NCBI GenBank assembly: GCA_902792795.1
Contig: CADBBB010000005.1
Span: forward strand, 1-64,000
Reading direction: 5' to 3'
Length of the DNA stretch: 64,000 nt
Origin: an uncultured Spirochaetaceae bacterium
GTDB lineage: Bacteria > Spirochaetota > Spirochaetia > Treponematales > Treponemataceae
This document shows positions 31,958 to 39,883 of this stretch, in pieces (the stretch's first letter is position 1; the number at the start of each line of letters is the position of its first letter). A program made the translations under genes and the position numbers. Below the pieces are notes generated by a model. The model was not told the DNA's origin. It searched no databases and saw nothing but the letters and a program-made list of their open reading frames with translations.

Positions 31958-33514
31958 ATGAAAAAGATTTTTTCAATTCTCTTATTGCAGGTTTTTGTTT
32001 TGGGATTTATCTTTGCCGCTTCAATCAATTCCAAGCAAGGATACAAAGGATTAGCTTGGGGTTCTAGCATAAACGATGCAAAAAAGGCAGGCTATAAACT
32101 AATCCAAATCAGCGCAGCCACCGACTTATATTTGGAGCCTGTTGAAACATACAAAGCGACTGTTAATGACAAAAGTGTTTCAACGCTTCAATTACATTAT
32201 TACAACGGAAAGCTTTTTCATGCCATAGAAACATTGTCTTCAACTGATTTTAGCCTTCAAAAACTGGAAAGCCGCTATGGCAGTTTTAACAAACAAGAAA
32301 TTTACATGGCGGGGCAACAATATACAAACGCCAAGCGTGAAAATGACGGCTCGGTTTCAGACCTGTCAATCATCATATCTAATTCTTCTGGAAAAATTAT
32401 CGCCAAACTGTATGATTGGAATATTTATAAAAAGATTTCCGTTGCTGGACAAAAACTGTCGCAAGGACAAAAAACAAAAAGTTCAACTCCAATCGTGGCA
32501 AGGTTGCAAAATCTAGCAGACGAAATAGTGACTGATATGGTTGAAGAAAGAGGCGGAACTGACAAACCAACCCTTGCAATTTTGCCCCTCTCGACGGACT
32601 ATGGTAATATATATGTTGAAGACTATGTAGTTGACTCTCTTGCAGAAGCAATCCATAATACCGACAAGATTAGGCTATATGAACGCTCGCATTTGGAAAG
32701 GGTTTTAGCGGAACTGAATTTTCAAGAAACAAAATATATTGATCAACGTGCGGCAAAACAAGTTGGCGATTTTGTCGGCGTTGATTATATTTGTTACGGA
32801 ACTATAAAAGACACAGGAGAAAGGCTGATTGTTAAAGCTTGCGTCGTCACTGTAAAAACAGCCGAATTTTGCGCGATAAGAAGCGCGGACGTAATAAAAG
32901 ATGAGTATTTAAAAGGACAGCCTCAAAAAGCTGTTGGCTCAAGAAACACGGCGTTAAATGCCACGGTAGCAAAAAAGATGCCTGAAGACGCAAGCGCTCA
33001 CGTAAAAAAAACAACAACGGCTTCAAACAGCGCATGGAAAGTGACGACATACAATGACGATTTTGGCGGAGCGAAAGTCTATGTCTTCACTGTAAACAGT
33101 TCAGATTCAAGGCTGTTGTTTATCAGATATCAAAAAGCTGACAATCTTGCCAATAGCAAGGTTGTTGCGGGCATTCATTGGACAGAACATGATGGTTGGG
33201 TTACAGGAACAAGATATGAAAGTAATGATGGAATCTATGATATAAAAGGTGTAAATGGTACTATTTCTGAACGTCTATCAGATATAAGCAAGTGCTTTTT
33301 AAATAGCTCAGAAAATAACTATTTCCTTTACACATGGAACCAAAAAAAAGGCGCTCGTTGGCTTGTAGATATTATACGAAAAAGCGACAGTGTAGCAGTT
33401 CGTCGTGACGGTTTAAGTCGCAGATTCCAAACGGCAGGTTTGCTTGATAAAATGGCGGAATACGGAATTACCTGGGCAGAAATCAACACCGCCTTAACAA
33501 ACGAAGAATTTTAA
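31958..33514 (+). CDS. Secreted protein with central CsgG/FlgO-like domain
   Basis: 518 residues with a Sec signal peptide (about 1-21). Three parts are visible. An N-module (about 28-165) begins GYKGLAWGSSINDAKK. A CsgG/FlgO-like domain (about 180-320) reads TLAILPLSTDYGNIYVED, DKIRLYERSHLERVLAEL, then VGVDYICYGTIKDTGERLIV. A C-module (about 360-518) ends LLDKMAEYGITWAEINTAL. CsgG-type domains build or cap outer-membrane oligomers. N- and C-modules recur in the next gene without the CsgG part. Confidence 0.85.
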   Translation: MKKIFSILLLQVFVLGFIFAASINSKQGYKGLAWGSSINDAKKAGYKLIQISAATDLYLEPVETYKATVNDKSVSTLQLHYYNGKLFHAIETLSSTDFSLQKLESRYGSFNKQEIYMAGQQYTNAKRENDGSVSDLSIIISNSSGKIIAKLYDWNIYKKISVAGQKLSQGQKTKSSTPIVARLQNLADEIVTDMVEERGGTDKPTLAILPLSTDYGNIYVEDYVVDSLAEAIHNTDKIRLYERSHLERVLAELNFQETKYIDQRAAKQVGDFVGVDYICYGTIKDTGERLIVKACVVTVKTAEFCAIRSADVIKDEYLKGQPQKAVGSRNTALNATVAKKMPEDASAHVKKTTTASNSAWKVTTYNDDFGGAKVYVFTVNSSDSRLLFIRYQKADNLANSKVVAGIHWTEHDGWVTGTRYESNDGIYDIKGVNGTISERLSDISKCFLNSSENNYFLYTWNQKKGARWLVDIIRKSDSVAVRRDGLSRRFQTAGLLDKMAEYGITWAEINTALTNEEF

Positions 33515-33528
33515 ATTGGTTTTAAAAT

Positions 33529-34647
33529 ATGAAAAAAATTATTTTCTTCATATTGGCTCTATTTGGCTTGTCACTTTTTTCCAGTTGCACATCTGCAATG
33601 TTGGTCAATATGCTGGGACCGCAAACTGGATACGGCTTTTATTCTAATTTCTCAAACCCTCAATATGGATATGAAGGTTTTGCATGGGGAACAAGCCTCG
33701 AAAGCATAAAAGAAAAAACTCACTGGAAGATATCAGGAAAAAATGGCAAATATTTTATAGGAACTTACACAAAGGGATGGGGCGCAAATTATCATGAAGA
33801 GTATTGGCCTCACGGCGGCAAGGATTTATATGTTGATAAAACCACATTGCATTTTAGAGAAGAAGGTTTTTACGACAAAGGAAAATATAATAGAACTTTG
33901 TCAATGCTATATGCCGCTGAAGACGAATACAAAAAGACTCCTTCGTTGGAGTTCCTTCACAAAAGATATGGAAAATTTTCAGAAGAAAACGTTGCAAAAT
34001 TATATCAAAAATCCGAGGAAATAAAAATAGCCTACAGAAGTCATAAATATCTGAATGTAGGTAATTTTTATGACATGGAAATCCTAATCTATTATGACGG
34101 AAAGACAACAGTAAAAATGTGTGATCCGTTTATGAAAAAAACCATATCAGAAAGAAATCCACTAAATAATTGGATTTGCTATGCGGCCTTAGATTCTAGC
34201 AGTTACTCTGCAATAGATTATTCTTCCAATAAAAGAATCAACTTCACCTTCCTAAATCAAAACAAAGACGGCAAATACCTCTTTGTCGGGTATTCAAAGG
34301 GGTATGAAAGTTCAAACATCTCTTATATTCGTTCCGGCATTTGCTGGGGAGACAATGCATCTGGTTATTATGATATAAAAGGTGACTCAAGTGTATTTTC
34401 AAAAAAATTTTCAACAGAGAAATGGAGATGTTTCTACAATAATGAGAAATACACCTATACAAACATTGTAGGAGAAAGCGCAAGAGATATTCTCAGCATG
34501 TTTTTAAAAAGTGAAAAAATCATTGTCCGGCATAATAATATTGTTTCAGAATTTAATTGTAACGGAGAGAAATTAATGGAGAAATTCTCTGAATACGGCA
34601 TCGATTGGAAAGAGATTGACGCCGCCTTATTAAACGAGGAATTTTGA
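33529..34647 (+). CDS. Lipoprotein paralogue lacking the CsgG domain
   Basis: 372 residues; lipoprotein signal ends LFSSC. It repeats the N-module of the preceding protein (GYEGFAWGTSLESIKE; SLEFLHKRYGKFSEE versus SLQKLESRYGSFNKQ). It also repeats the C-module (SGYYDIKGD; EKFSEYGIDWKEIDAALLNE versus DKMAEYGITWAEINTALTNE), but joins them directly. The two genes therefore differ by presence of a CsgG insert. It is 14 nt downstream of the CsgG-domain gene, so probably the same operon. Function unknown. Confidence 0.8.
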   Translation: MKKIIFFILALFGLSLFSSCTSAMLVNMLGPQTGYGFYSNFSNPQYGYEGFAWGTSLESIKEKTHWKISGKNGKYFIGTYTKGWGANYHEEYWPHGGKDLYVDKTTLHFREEGFYDKGKYNRTLSMLYAAEDEYKKTPSLEFLHKRYGKFSEENVAKLYQKSEEIKIAYRSHKYLNVGNFYDMEILIYYDGKTTVKMCDPFMKKTISERNPLNNWICYAALDSSSYSAIDYSSNKRINFTFLNQNKDGKYLFVGYSKGYESSNISYIRSGICWGDNASGYYDIKGDSSVFSKKFSTEKWRCFYNNEKYTYTNIVGESARDILSMFLKSEKIIVRHNNIVSEFNCNGEKLMEKFSEYGIDWKEIDAALLNEEF

Positions 34648-34671
34648 ATTATTAAACAAACGAGGTTTAAA

Positions 34672-35364
34672 ATGAAAAAAGGCATAATGCTTTTTATGAT
34701 TATTTTGGGCTCATTACGCTTCATTGCCGCGCAAGAAAATGATTCAAGGTTTTTAGATGTATTTCAAGAAGAAGATGAGATGATTTTGCGGCAAAATGAA
34801 AAGGACACGCAAGAGAATGAAGAAAACGAACGGAAACAAGAAAAGATAAAAGAAAAAAAGAAACTAAATTTGAATTTGTTGTTGTATGGCGCGGCAGCGG
34901 CAAACATACCGATAAATTTTACCGTAGATTCTAAAACTAATCTAACAAACAAGACATTCCCCATTGGAGTTTCATTGCACTTTGCGAGCGCTGTGAGTTG
35001 CTTGACTCTAAAAGGAAACATAAATTGGGACTTCATCACATTCAGTGACAAAACGTCAATGATTTTTGGCGGTTCGATTTCCTTAGGACTAACCCCAATA
35101 CACAATGAGTTTCTATTTTTAGGATTATACGGCACTGCATGGTTTGACAAAATCGAAGACTATATGTATATATCGTATGGACCAAGCGCGACAGTAATAT
35201 TCAACCTTCCAAAGAATTTTGGCGTGTTCCTAAACTGTGACTTTATTTATAGAACAAAAGAAAAATACCAAGGCGATCTAGCAAATCCAGATAAACCGCG
35301 TTTTCTTAATTCGTGGAGAATATGTCCATCAATCGGAATTTCTTACAATATTATCAAAGGGTAA
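34672..35364 (+). CDS. Outer-membrane beta-barrel protein of the lipoprotein island
   Basis: 230 residues. A signal peptide (about 1-20) precedes a Glu/Lys/Gln-rich coiled segment (about 35-64), followed by alternating hydrophobic strands typical of a small beta-barrel (NLNLLLYGAAAANIPIN; MIFGGSISLGLTP; FLFLGLYGTAWF; SIGISYNIIKG). It ends the island operon; GAGG lies before the ATG. I infer that it anchors or forms the pore of the complex made by the preceding lipoproteins. Confidence 0.7.
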   Translation: MKKGIMLFMIILGSLRFIAAQENDSRFLDVFQEEDEMILRQNEKDTQENEENERKQEKIKEKKKLNLNLLLYGAAAANIPINFTVDSKTNLTNKTFPIGVSLHFASAVSCLTLKGNINWDFITFSDKTSMIFGGSISLGLTPIHNEFLFLGLYGTAWFDKIEDYMYISYGPSATVIFNLPKNFGVFLNCDFIYRTKEKYQGDLANPDKPRFLNSWRICPSIGISYNIIKG

Positions 35365-35386
35365 AGAGTCTTCCAATCACCCCTTA

Positions 35387-35596
35387 TTAAAACTTAGCCC
35401 TGCCCTCTCTAACCATTGGCCCATAGACCCTAATGATTTTTTCCACCGCGGCCATATCGTTTTTCTTCATGGCCTTTTCGTCTTCCAAAAGTTGCATCAA
35501 CATCTTATTGGATTTGTCATAACCTTTTTGACCGTTTTGGCCAATCATAAAATTCATTATCTCACGCGCAAGTTCAATCTTGACAAAATCGTTCAT
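35387..35596 (-). CDS. Small hypothetical helical protein
   Basis: 69 residues (MNDFVKIELAREIMNFMIG..), helical, without signal peptide or membrane segment. It starts 14 nt after the antiporter stop on the same strand, with GAGAGA before the ATG, so it is probably cotranscribed with the antiporter. Function unknown. Confidence 0.6.
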   Translation of the reverse strand: MNDFVKIELAREIMNFMIGQNGQKGYDKSNKMLMQLLEDEKAMKKNDMAAVEKIIRVYGPMVREGRAKF

Positions 35597-35610
35597 TCTC
35601 TCTCGCGCCC

Positions 35611-37338
35611 TTATCCCAACTTCTCAATCTTTCTGTGCAGCTCAATAATGCGGGCGTGAACGTAATGGTCAAGCGCGGGCTTTTCCAAAACGCCCAAAAG
35701 CTCGTCGTTGTAGCCGACGATTGGAATCGCTTCCGTGTCGTAGTCGTCAAACAGCTTGTAGGCTTCCGGCAGCATCAGCTGCGGGGAACAAGTGACGGCA
35801 ACAGGATCCATTATGTCGGTGGCCAAAAGGTTTTCGGCCAGCTCGCCGATGGCAAGCGTTTCCTTTAAGTGCTCAAGAGAAATCACGCCTATCAACTTTC
35901 CGCCCTCGGACCTGACGGCGTAATTCAAATTGTTGTGGCGGGAGAAGGCGTCGAGTATTTCCTTAATCGTTTGGTTTTCCGCGACGATTGACGGCGACTC
36001 TTGCGAGCAAATTTTATCGTTGCCCCAGGTAACGTCGGCCACCTTAGTGTTTTTCTTAATGTCTTCCTCGGTGATGTTAAGGCCTACTTCTCCCGCCTTT
36101 GTCACTCCGTACTTTACGAAAATCGGGCCGACAAGCTGGACGATAAATGTCGTCGCCGTGATGATGAGCAAGATTTGCGGGCCAATCGAATCGGCAAAGT
36201 CGTTCCCCGCCGCGATTGAAAGTCCAATCGCAACTCCCGCCTGCGAAAGCAAGCAGCAGGGCAAGTATTTTCTTACCGTAGCCGGAGCCTTTGTAAGCCA
36301 AGCGCCAAGCATCGAGCCGATGGTCTTTCCAAACGAGCGGCCCAAAACGTAAACGATGGCCAAGACACCCAAGTAAGGCGTGATGATCCAAATGTCAAGC
36401 TTGGCTCCGACAAGAACGAAGAACAGAACGTAAACCGGCGGCGTGAATTTTTCGACCAACTTAAAAACCGGCCGCGTCTTTGCCGGCGCGAAGTTGACCA
36501 TAAAAAAGCCCAGCGCCATCGCCGCCAAAATGTTGTCCAAGTTCAAAAAGAGAGCGCAGCCCGTGCACAAAAACAGGCTTCCCAGCGCGAACGAAAGTAT
36601 GCGGCCGTCTTCGTTCATAATGTTTTTTATCATGAACATCAAAAGCGCTCCAAAAGCGCAGCCCAGCAAAATCGAGCCAAAAATGTCGCGGCCTATCATC
36701 AAAAGCTGCGCGCCAAGCGAGACCGAAGCTCCGTTTAAAAGCGGAGACGAAATTGAATTTGCGATCGCGTACAAAATCAAGGCAACTGCGTCGTCCATCG
36801 CGACAATGCCGTAAACGATTGTCGTCAAAGGGCCGCGGGTCCTGTACTCAACCAAAACGTCAGTCGTGGCGGCTGGCGCGGTGGCGGAACAAATCGCTCC
36901 CAAAATCAAGCCCATCGCGACAGAAAGCGGCAAGTTTCCGGAGACAGTCAGCGAAATCGCGAAAATGATTCCGCCCACGATAAAAAAGGGCGTGATCGAC
37001 TCAAAAAGCAAAATGCCCACAAACTGCTTTCCGTATTTTTTGATTACGTTAAGTTTTAGCTCCGCGCCAATCAAAAAGCCGATTAGCGAAAGCGAAACAG
37101 TGCTGACGGGATTGAGCGAGGCGATGGTGGCCTTGCCCAAAAGCTGCAGGCCGCTTGAGCCGATTATGATTCCGATTACGATGTAGCCCACAACCTGCGG
37201 GATTTTGAGCTTTTTAAAAATACGGCCGCCAATGGCTCCAAAAAACATTATAATGCCCAAAAGCAAGACAATTTGAGTGGCTTGAAGAGAATAAAAATGC
37301 ATCGCCTTTGGCAACAGGTCAGAAAATGGATCGTTCAT
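35611..37338 (-). CDS. CPA2-family (KefB-like) cation:proton antiporter with CBS domains
   Basis: 575 residues from the ATG at 37338. About 12 membrane helices (25-415) show the CPA2 pattern, including VVGYIVIGIIIGSSGL, AICSATAPAATTDVLVEY (transport Asp) and YGIVAMDDAVALILY. The soluble C-terminus (about 445-575) carries two CBS motifs (PSIVAENQTIKEILDAFSRH and DIMDPVAVTCSP..YKLFDDYDTEAIPIV), which usually bind adenine nucleotides and gate transport. It is likely a Na+ or K+/H+ exchanger. The start is chosen because TATAAT ends 6 nt before it; longer starts would lie upstream of the promoter. Confidence 0.9.
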   Translation of the reverse strand: MNDPFSDLLPKAMHFYSLQATQIVLLLGIIMFFGAIGGRIFKKLKIPQVVGYIVIGIIIGSSGLQLLGKATIASLNPVSTVSLSLIGFLIGAELKLNVIKKYGKQFVGILLFESITPFFIVGGIIFAISLTVSGNLPLSVAMGLILGAICSATAPAATTDVLVEYRTRGPLTTIVYGIVAMDDAVALILYAIANSISSPLLNGASVSLGAQLLMIGRDIFGSILLGCAFGALLMFMIKNIMNEDGRILSFALGSLFLCTGCALFLNLDNILAAMALGFFMVNFAPAKTRPVFKLVEKFTPPVYVLFFVLVGAKLDIWIITPYLGVLAIVYVLGRSFGKTIGSMLGAWLTKAPATVRKYLPCCLLSQAGVAIGLSIAAGNDFADSIGPQILLIITATTFIVQLVGPIFVKYGVTKAGEVGLNITEEDIKKNTKVADVTWGNDKICSQESPSIVAENQTIKEILDAFSRHNNLNYAVRSEGGKLIGVISLEHLKETLAIGELAENLLATDIMDPVAVTCSPQLMLPEAYKLFDDYDTEAIPIVGYNDELLGVLEKPALDHYVHARIIELHRKIEKLG

Positions 37339-37344
37339 GCCGCC

Positions 37345-37373
37345 ATTATAGCAATTTACATTTTTATTGTCAA
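37345..37373 (-). promoter_or_regulatory. Full-consensus leaderless promoter (antiporter gene)
   Basis: Minus strand: TTGACA (37368-37373), exactly 17 bp, TATAAT (37345-37350), 6 nt before the ATG at 37338. The clearest single case of the leaderless arrangement in the window. Confidence 0.8.
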
Positions 37374-37375
37374 AG

Positions 37376-37556
37376 CACGGAAGAAAGACAAAAAACGCTC
37401 CCAGTCGTCGTGCAGTCGGCGGAACCGCTAGATATCGTCGCTCCACACATTTTGCCCCTTGTAACTATTTACATCTGCCGCTAACGCGGCAGGGGCAAAA
37501 TGAGTGTTTCCGCCAACTGCTCGACTCCTTCGCGCGCTTTTCATCTTACCAGCCGC
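37376..37556. repeat. Long palindromic element, family B, copy 1
   Basis: Shares with 59656-59837 the ordered blocks GCTCCCAGTCGTCG, CGGAACCGCT, GATATCGTCGCT, TTGCCCCTTGTAACTATTTAC, TCTGCCGCT, ACGCGGCAGGGGCAA and GTTTCCGCCAAC. CTGCCGC/GCGGCAG and TTTGCCCCT/AGGGGCAAA nest as hairpins, and GCGGAA/TTCCGC forms outer arms. No coding frame is convincing. With the adjacent family C copy it fills the gap 37374-37654. Confidence 0.8.
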
Positions 37557-37572
37557 TTTCTCGTGTAATGCA

Positions 37573-37657
37573 ACCATAGGCAGCGTCCGGAAGGACGCGG
37601 CGGAACCGCTCGAAAATACAGTTAGGGTCTTGCCAACAAAAGCACGAGCGGAGCTTA
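37573..37657 (-). repeat. Post-stop palindromic element, family C, copy 2
   Basis: Read on the minus strand it starts at the transglycosylase stop (TAAGCTCCGCTCGTG) and shares CCGCTCGTG, TTTCGAGCGGTT and CGCGTCC..GGACGCTGCCT with the copy at 23416-23503. Confidence 0.75.
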
Positions 37658-39883
37658 CATCAACTCGTTCACGATGTCGCACGGGTTCTTGCCGTCGTAA
37701 AGCCAGGCGTACATGGCGGCGGCGCTGACAACGCGGCGGCCGTAGTCGCGGGTTTCGGCAAAAGGAAGGGTTTCCAAAAACATGTCGCTCCACAGGTCGC
37801 CGCGCTCGTTCAACTCAATCTTGCTGCTTCTAATCCAGCGGCGGACGACGGTGATTCCCGCGTTGTAGGCAAAGAGCGCCAGCACGCCGGAATTGTCCAG
37901 GCGCTTTTTCATCGTGGAATAATAGTAAGTTCCAAAGCGAATGTTTGTGGCAGGGTCAAGCAAATTGTAGTCCTGGACCTTAAGGCGCCTGGCGCAGTCC
38001 GCCGCTGTGCTTTCCATCAATTGCGTAAGGCCAATCGCGCCGGCGTGGCTTTGAACGCGCGGCTCAAAAAAACTTTCCGTCCTAACAAGAGCGAACATCA
38101 AATAATCGTCAACTTCAAATTCCTTTGCCGCCGCTTTTATCGGAGCCAAAAAATTTTGGGGATACAAAAGCTCAAAGGCCGCGCGGCTTATTTGAACGCC
38201 TTCCAAGTTGGCGGAGCGGGCAATCATTCTCAGGCTTTTGGAATAATAGTCGTTTGATTCTTTTACCATGCGTCGCAAAAAATCGGACAAGCGGACTACA
38301 GTGTCCAAGTCTATCATAAACTTGTCTTTGTCAAAAAAGTATTTCCATTCGTCGTAAATCAGCTCGCCAAGGCCAAAGTCCGCGTAGCCCAAAAGCAGCT
38401 TGCGCGCGGATTCCGCTTCCAGGGGCGGCGCTTTTTTGGTCTTGCTTCCAATCTCAGTTATGGACGCGTTCTTAGTCTTGCTTCCAATCTCAGTCGCGGC
38501 GTCCTTGGTCTTGACATCAGCTCCGTTCACGGCGCTTCCAAAAAACATTTTGCCAACCTGCTCCGGCGAATAGCCCAATTCCTTTGCGGCCAAAAGCTTG
38601 TAGTAAACAAGTGACCCCGGATAAGATTCAGCCGCCAAACGGTAGTAACTCTCAATTTTGTTTTTGTCAATGCCGCTCATTTGGCTTTCCATAACGCGAG
38701 CGGCAAGATACGCGTACTTTGAAACAGTCGCTTGGCTCGCGTTGTCCTTAATCGACAAAAAAACTTTTTCAAACAATTCCCACTTTCCGCCGCTAAAGAG
38801 AAGGACAGAAAGCGAGTCAAAAAAATCGTCAAAGTATTCTTTTTGGCAAAATTGCGGCGCGTATTTTTGCAAGCCTTCCACAGCCTCTTCCGTGGAAATT
38901 TTCAGGCAGGACTGCAAGTAATACCAAAGCGCTTGGTCGCGCTCGCCGTCGTCGCCGGCAAAAGCAAGGGCGGCCTCAAACTGCTTTAGGGCGCGGCGGC
39001 GGTAGTTGTCGTTCTTGTTGTAAAGCAAGCCCGAATAAATCATCGCGTAATACTTTATTTTTTTATCGACCAAATCGCCGCGCGCCAAATCGTCAAACCA
39101 TTTGGCGTTCTTTATGTCCTCGTTGTTGCCGTAAACGCAGGCTCGGCCCATGTCGGCCGCAAGCTGCCAAGTCAGCGGAACTCGCGCCAGTTCAATCGTG
39201 AGCGCGCGAATTCCTTCCAACATTTCAAAGGCCGCGTTGTAGTTTCCACGATAAATGGCGATTCTAAATTGCAGAACAAAATCCTTGTTGGCGGCAAAGT
39301 CCGAAAACTGCGGCCTCTCTTCGTCCGCGCCGGTGATTATCTCTTCCAACTCGTCGCGCGCGTTTTGCTTGTAAAACTCGTAGTGAACGTCGCTCACCCG
39401 GCGCGAGGCGAACCAATCGTAAACGGCTTGGTCAAAACGCGAGTCGTTTTTTTTTGCCAACGCCTGCAAACGCAAGGCGGCCAAAGAATTGTCGCAAACG
39501 GAAAGGTCAACGCGCTCGGTGGCCTCAATCACGCGCGCCCATTCTTTGTCGGCCATATATTCCTTACAAACAAAAAGCCTCGCGTCGTCATCGTCATATT
39601 TTTTTAGATAGTCGGCGCATTTTTTTATTCGTTCCTGAACATCGCCAAGCAAACAAAGTTGGCGCATGGAACGGCGCGCGGCCCAATAGCTTGCCTTTTT
39701 GGAAGCGCGAAAAAAATATTTTTGGGCTTTTTCGGAATCGTTTTCTTTTAGCGCCAAGAGTCCGCTAAAATAATTCGCGTCCGCCCCGTAAAATTTATTC
39801 AGAGAATTTTTTTCTTGGGAGCAGGCGGCGAACAGAGAGAAGAACGCGAGAGCGAACGCAATTTTTTTTGCGGAAGAAAACAT
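37655..39883 (-). CDS. slt: Soluble-type lytic transglycosylase, lipoprotein
   Basis: 742 residues from the ATG at 39883, which overlaps the upstream stop (TGATG); a GTG one codon earlier is also possible. The lipoprotein signal ends in FFSLFAAC. A long helical superhelical region (about 30-560) is typical of Slt70, and the C-terminal SLT domain has the catalytic Glu near 600 in ALVRTESFF, then AIGLTQLMESTA and ALFAYNAG. It cleaves peptidoglycan in the periplasm. A 33-bp tandem duplication near 38440-38520 gives TEIGSKTKNAS / TEIGSKTKKAP. It is translationally coupled to the LysM gene. Confidence 0.9.
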   Translation of the reverse strand: MFSSAKKIAFALAFFSLFAACSQEKNSLNKFYGADANYFSGLLALKENDSEKAQKYFFRASKKASYWAARRSMRQLCLLGDVQERIKKCADYLKKYDDDDARLFVCKEYMADKEWARVIEATERVDLSVCDNSLAALRLQALAKKNDSRFDQAVYDWFASRRVSDVHYEFYKQNARDELEEIITGADEERPQFSDFAANKDFVLQFRIAIYRGNYNAAFEMLEGIRALTIELARVPLTWQLAADMGRACVYGNNEDIKNAKWFDDLARGDLVDKKIKYYAMIYSGLLYNKNDNYRRRALKQFEAALAFAGDDGERDQALWYYLQSCLKISTEEAVEGLQKYAPQFCQKEYFDDFFDSLSVLLFSGGKWELFEKVFLSIKDNASQATVSKYAYLAARVMESQMSGIDKNKIESYYRLAAESYPGSLVYYKLLAAKELGYSPEQVGKMFFGSAVNGADVKTKDAATEIGSKTKNASITEIGSKTKKAPPLEAESARKLLLGYADFGLGELIYDEWKYFFDKDKFMIDLDTVVRLSDFLRRMVKESNDYYSKSLRMIARSANLEGVQISRAAFELLYPQNFLAPIKAAAKEFEVDDYLMFALVRTESFFEPRVQSHAGAIGLTQLMESTAADCARRLKVQDYNLLDPATNIRFGTYYYSTMKKRLDNSGVLALFAYNAGITVVRRWIRSSKIELNERGDLWSDMFLETLPFAETRDYGRRVVSAAAMYAWLYDGKNPCDIVNELM

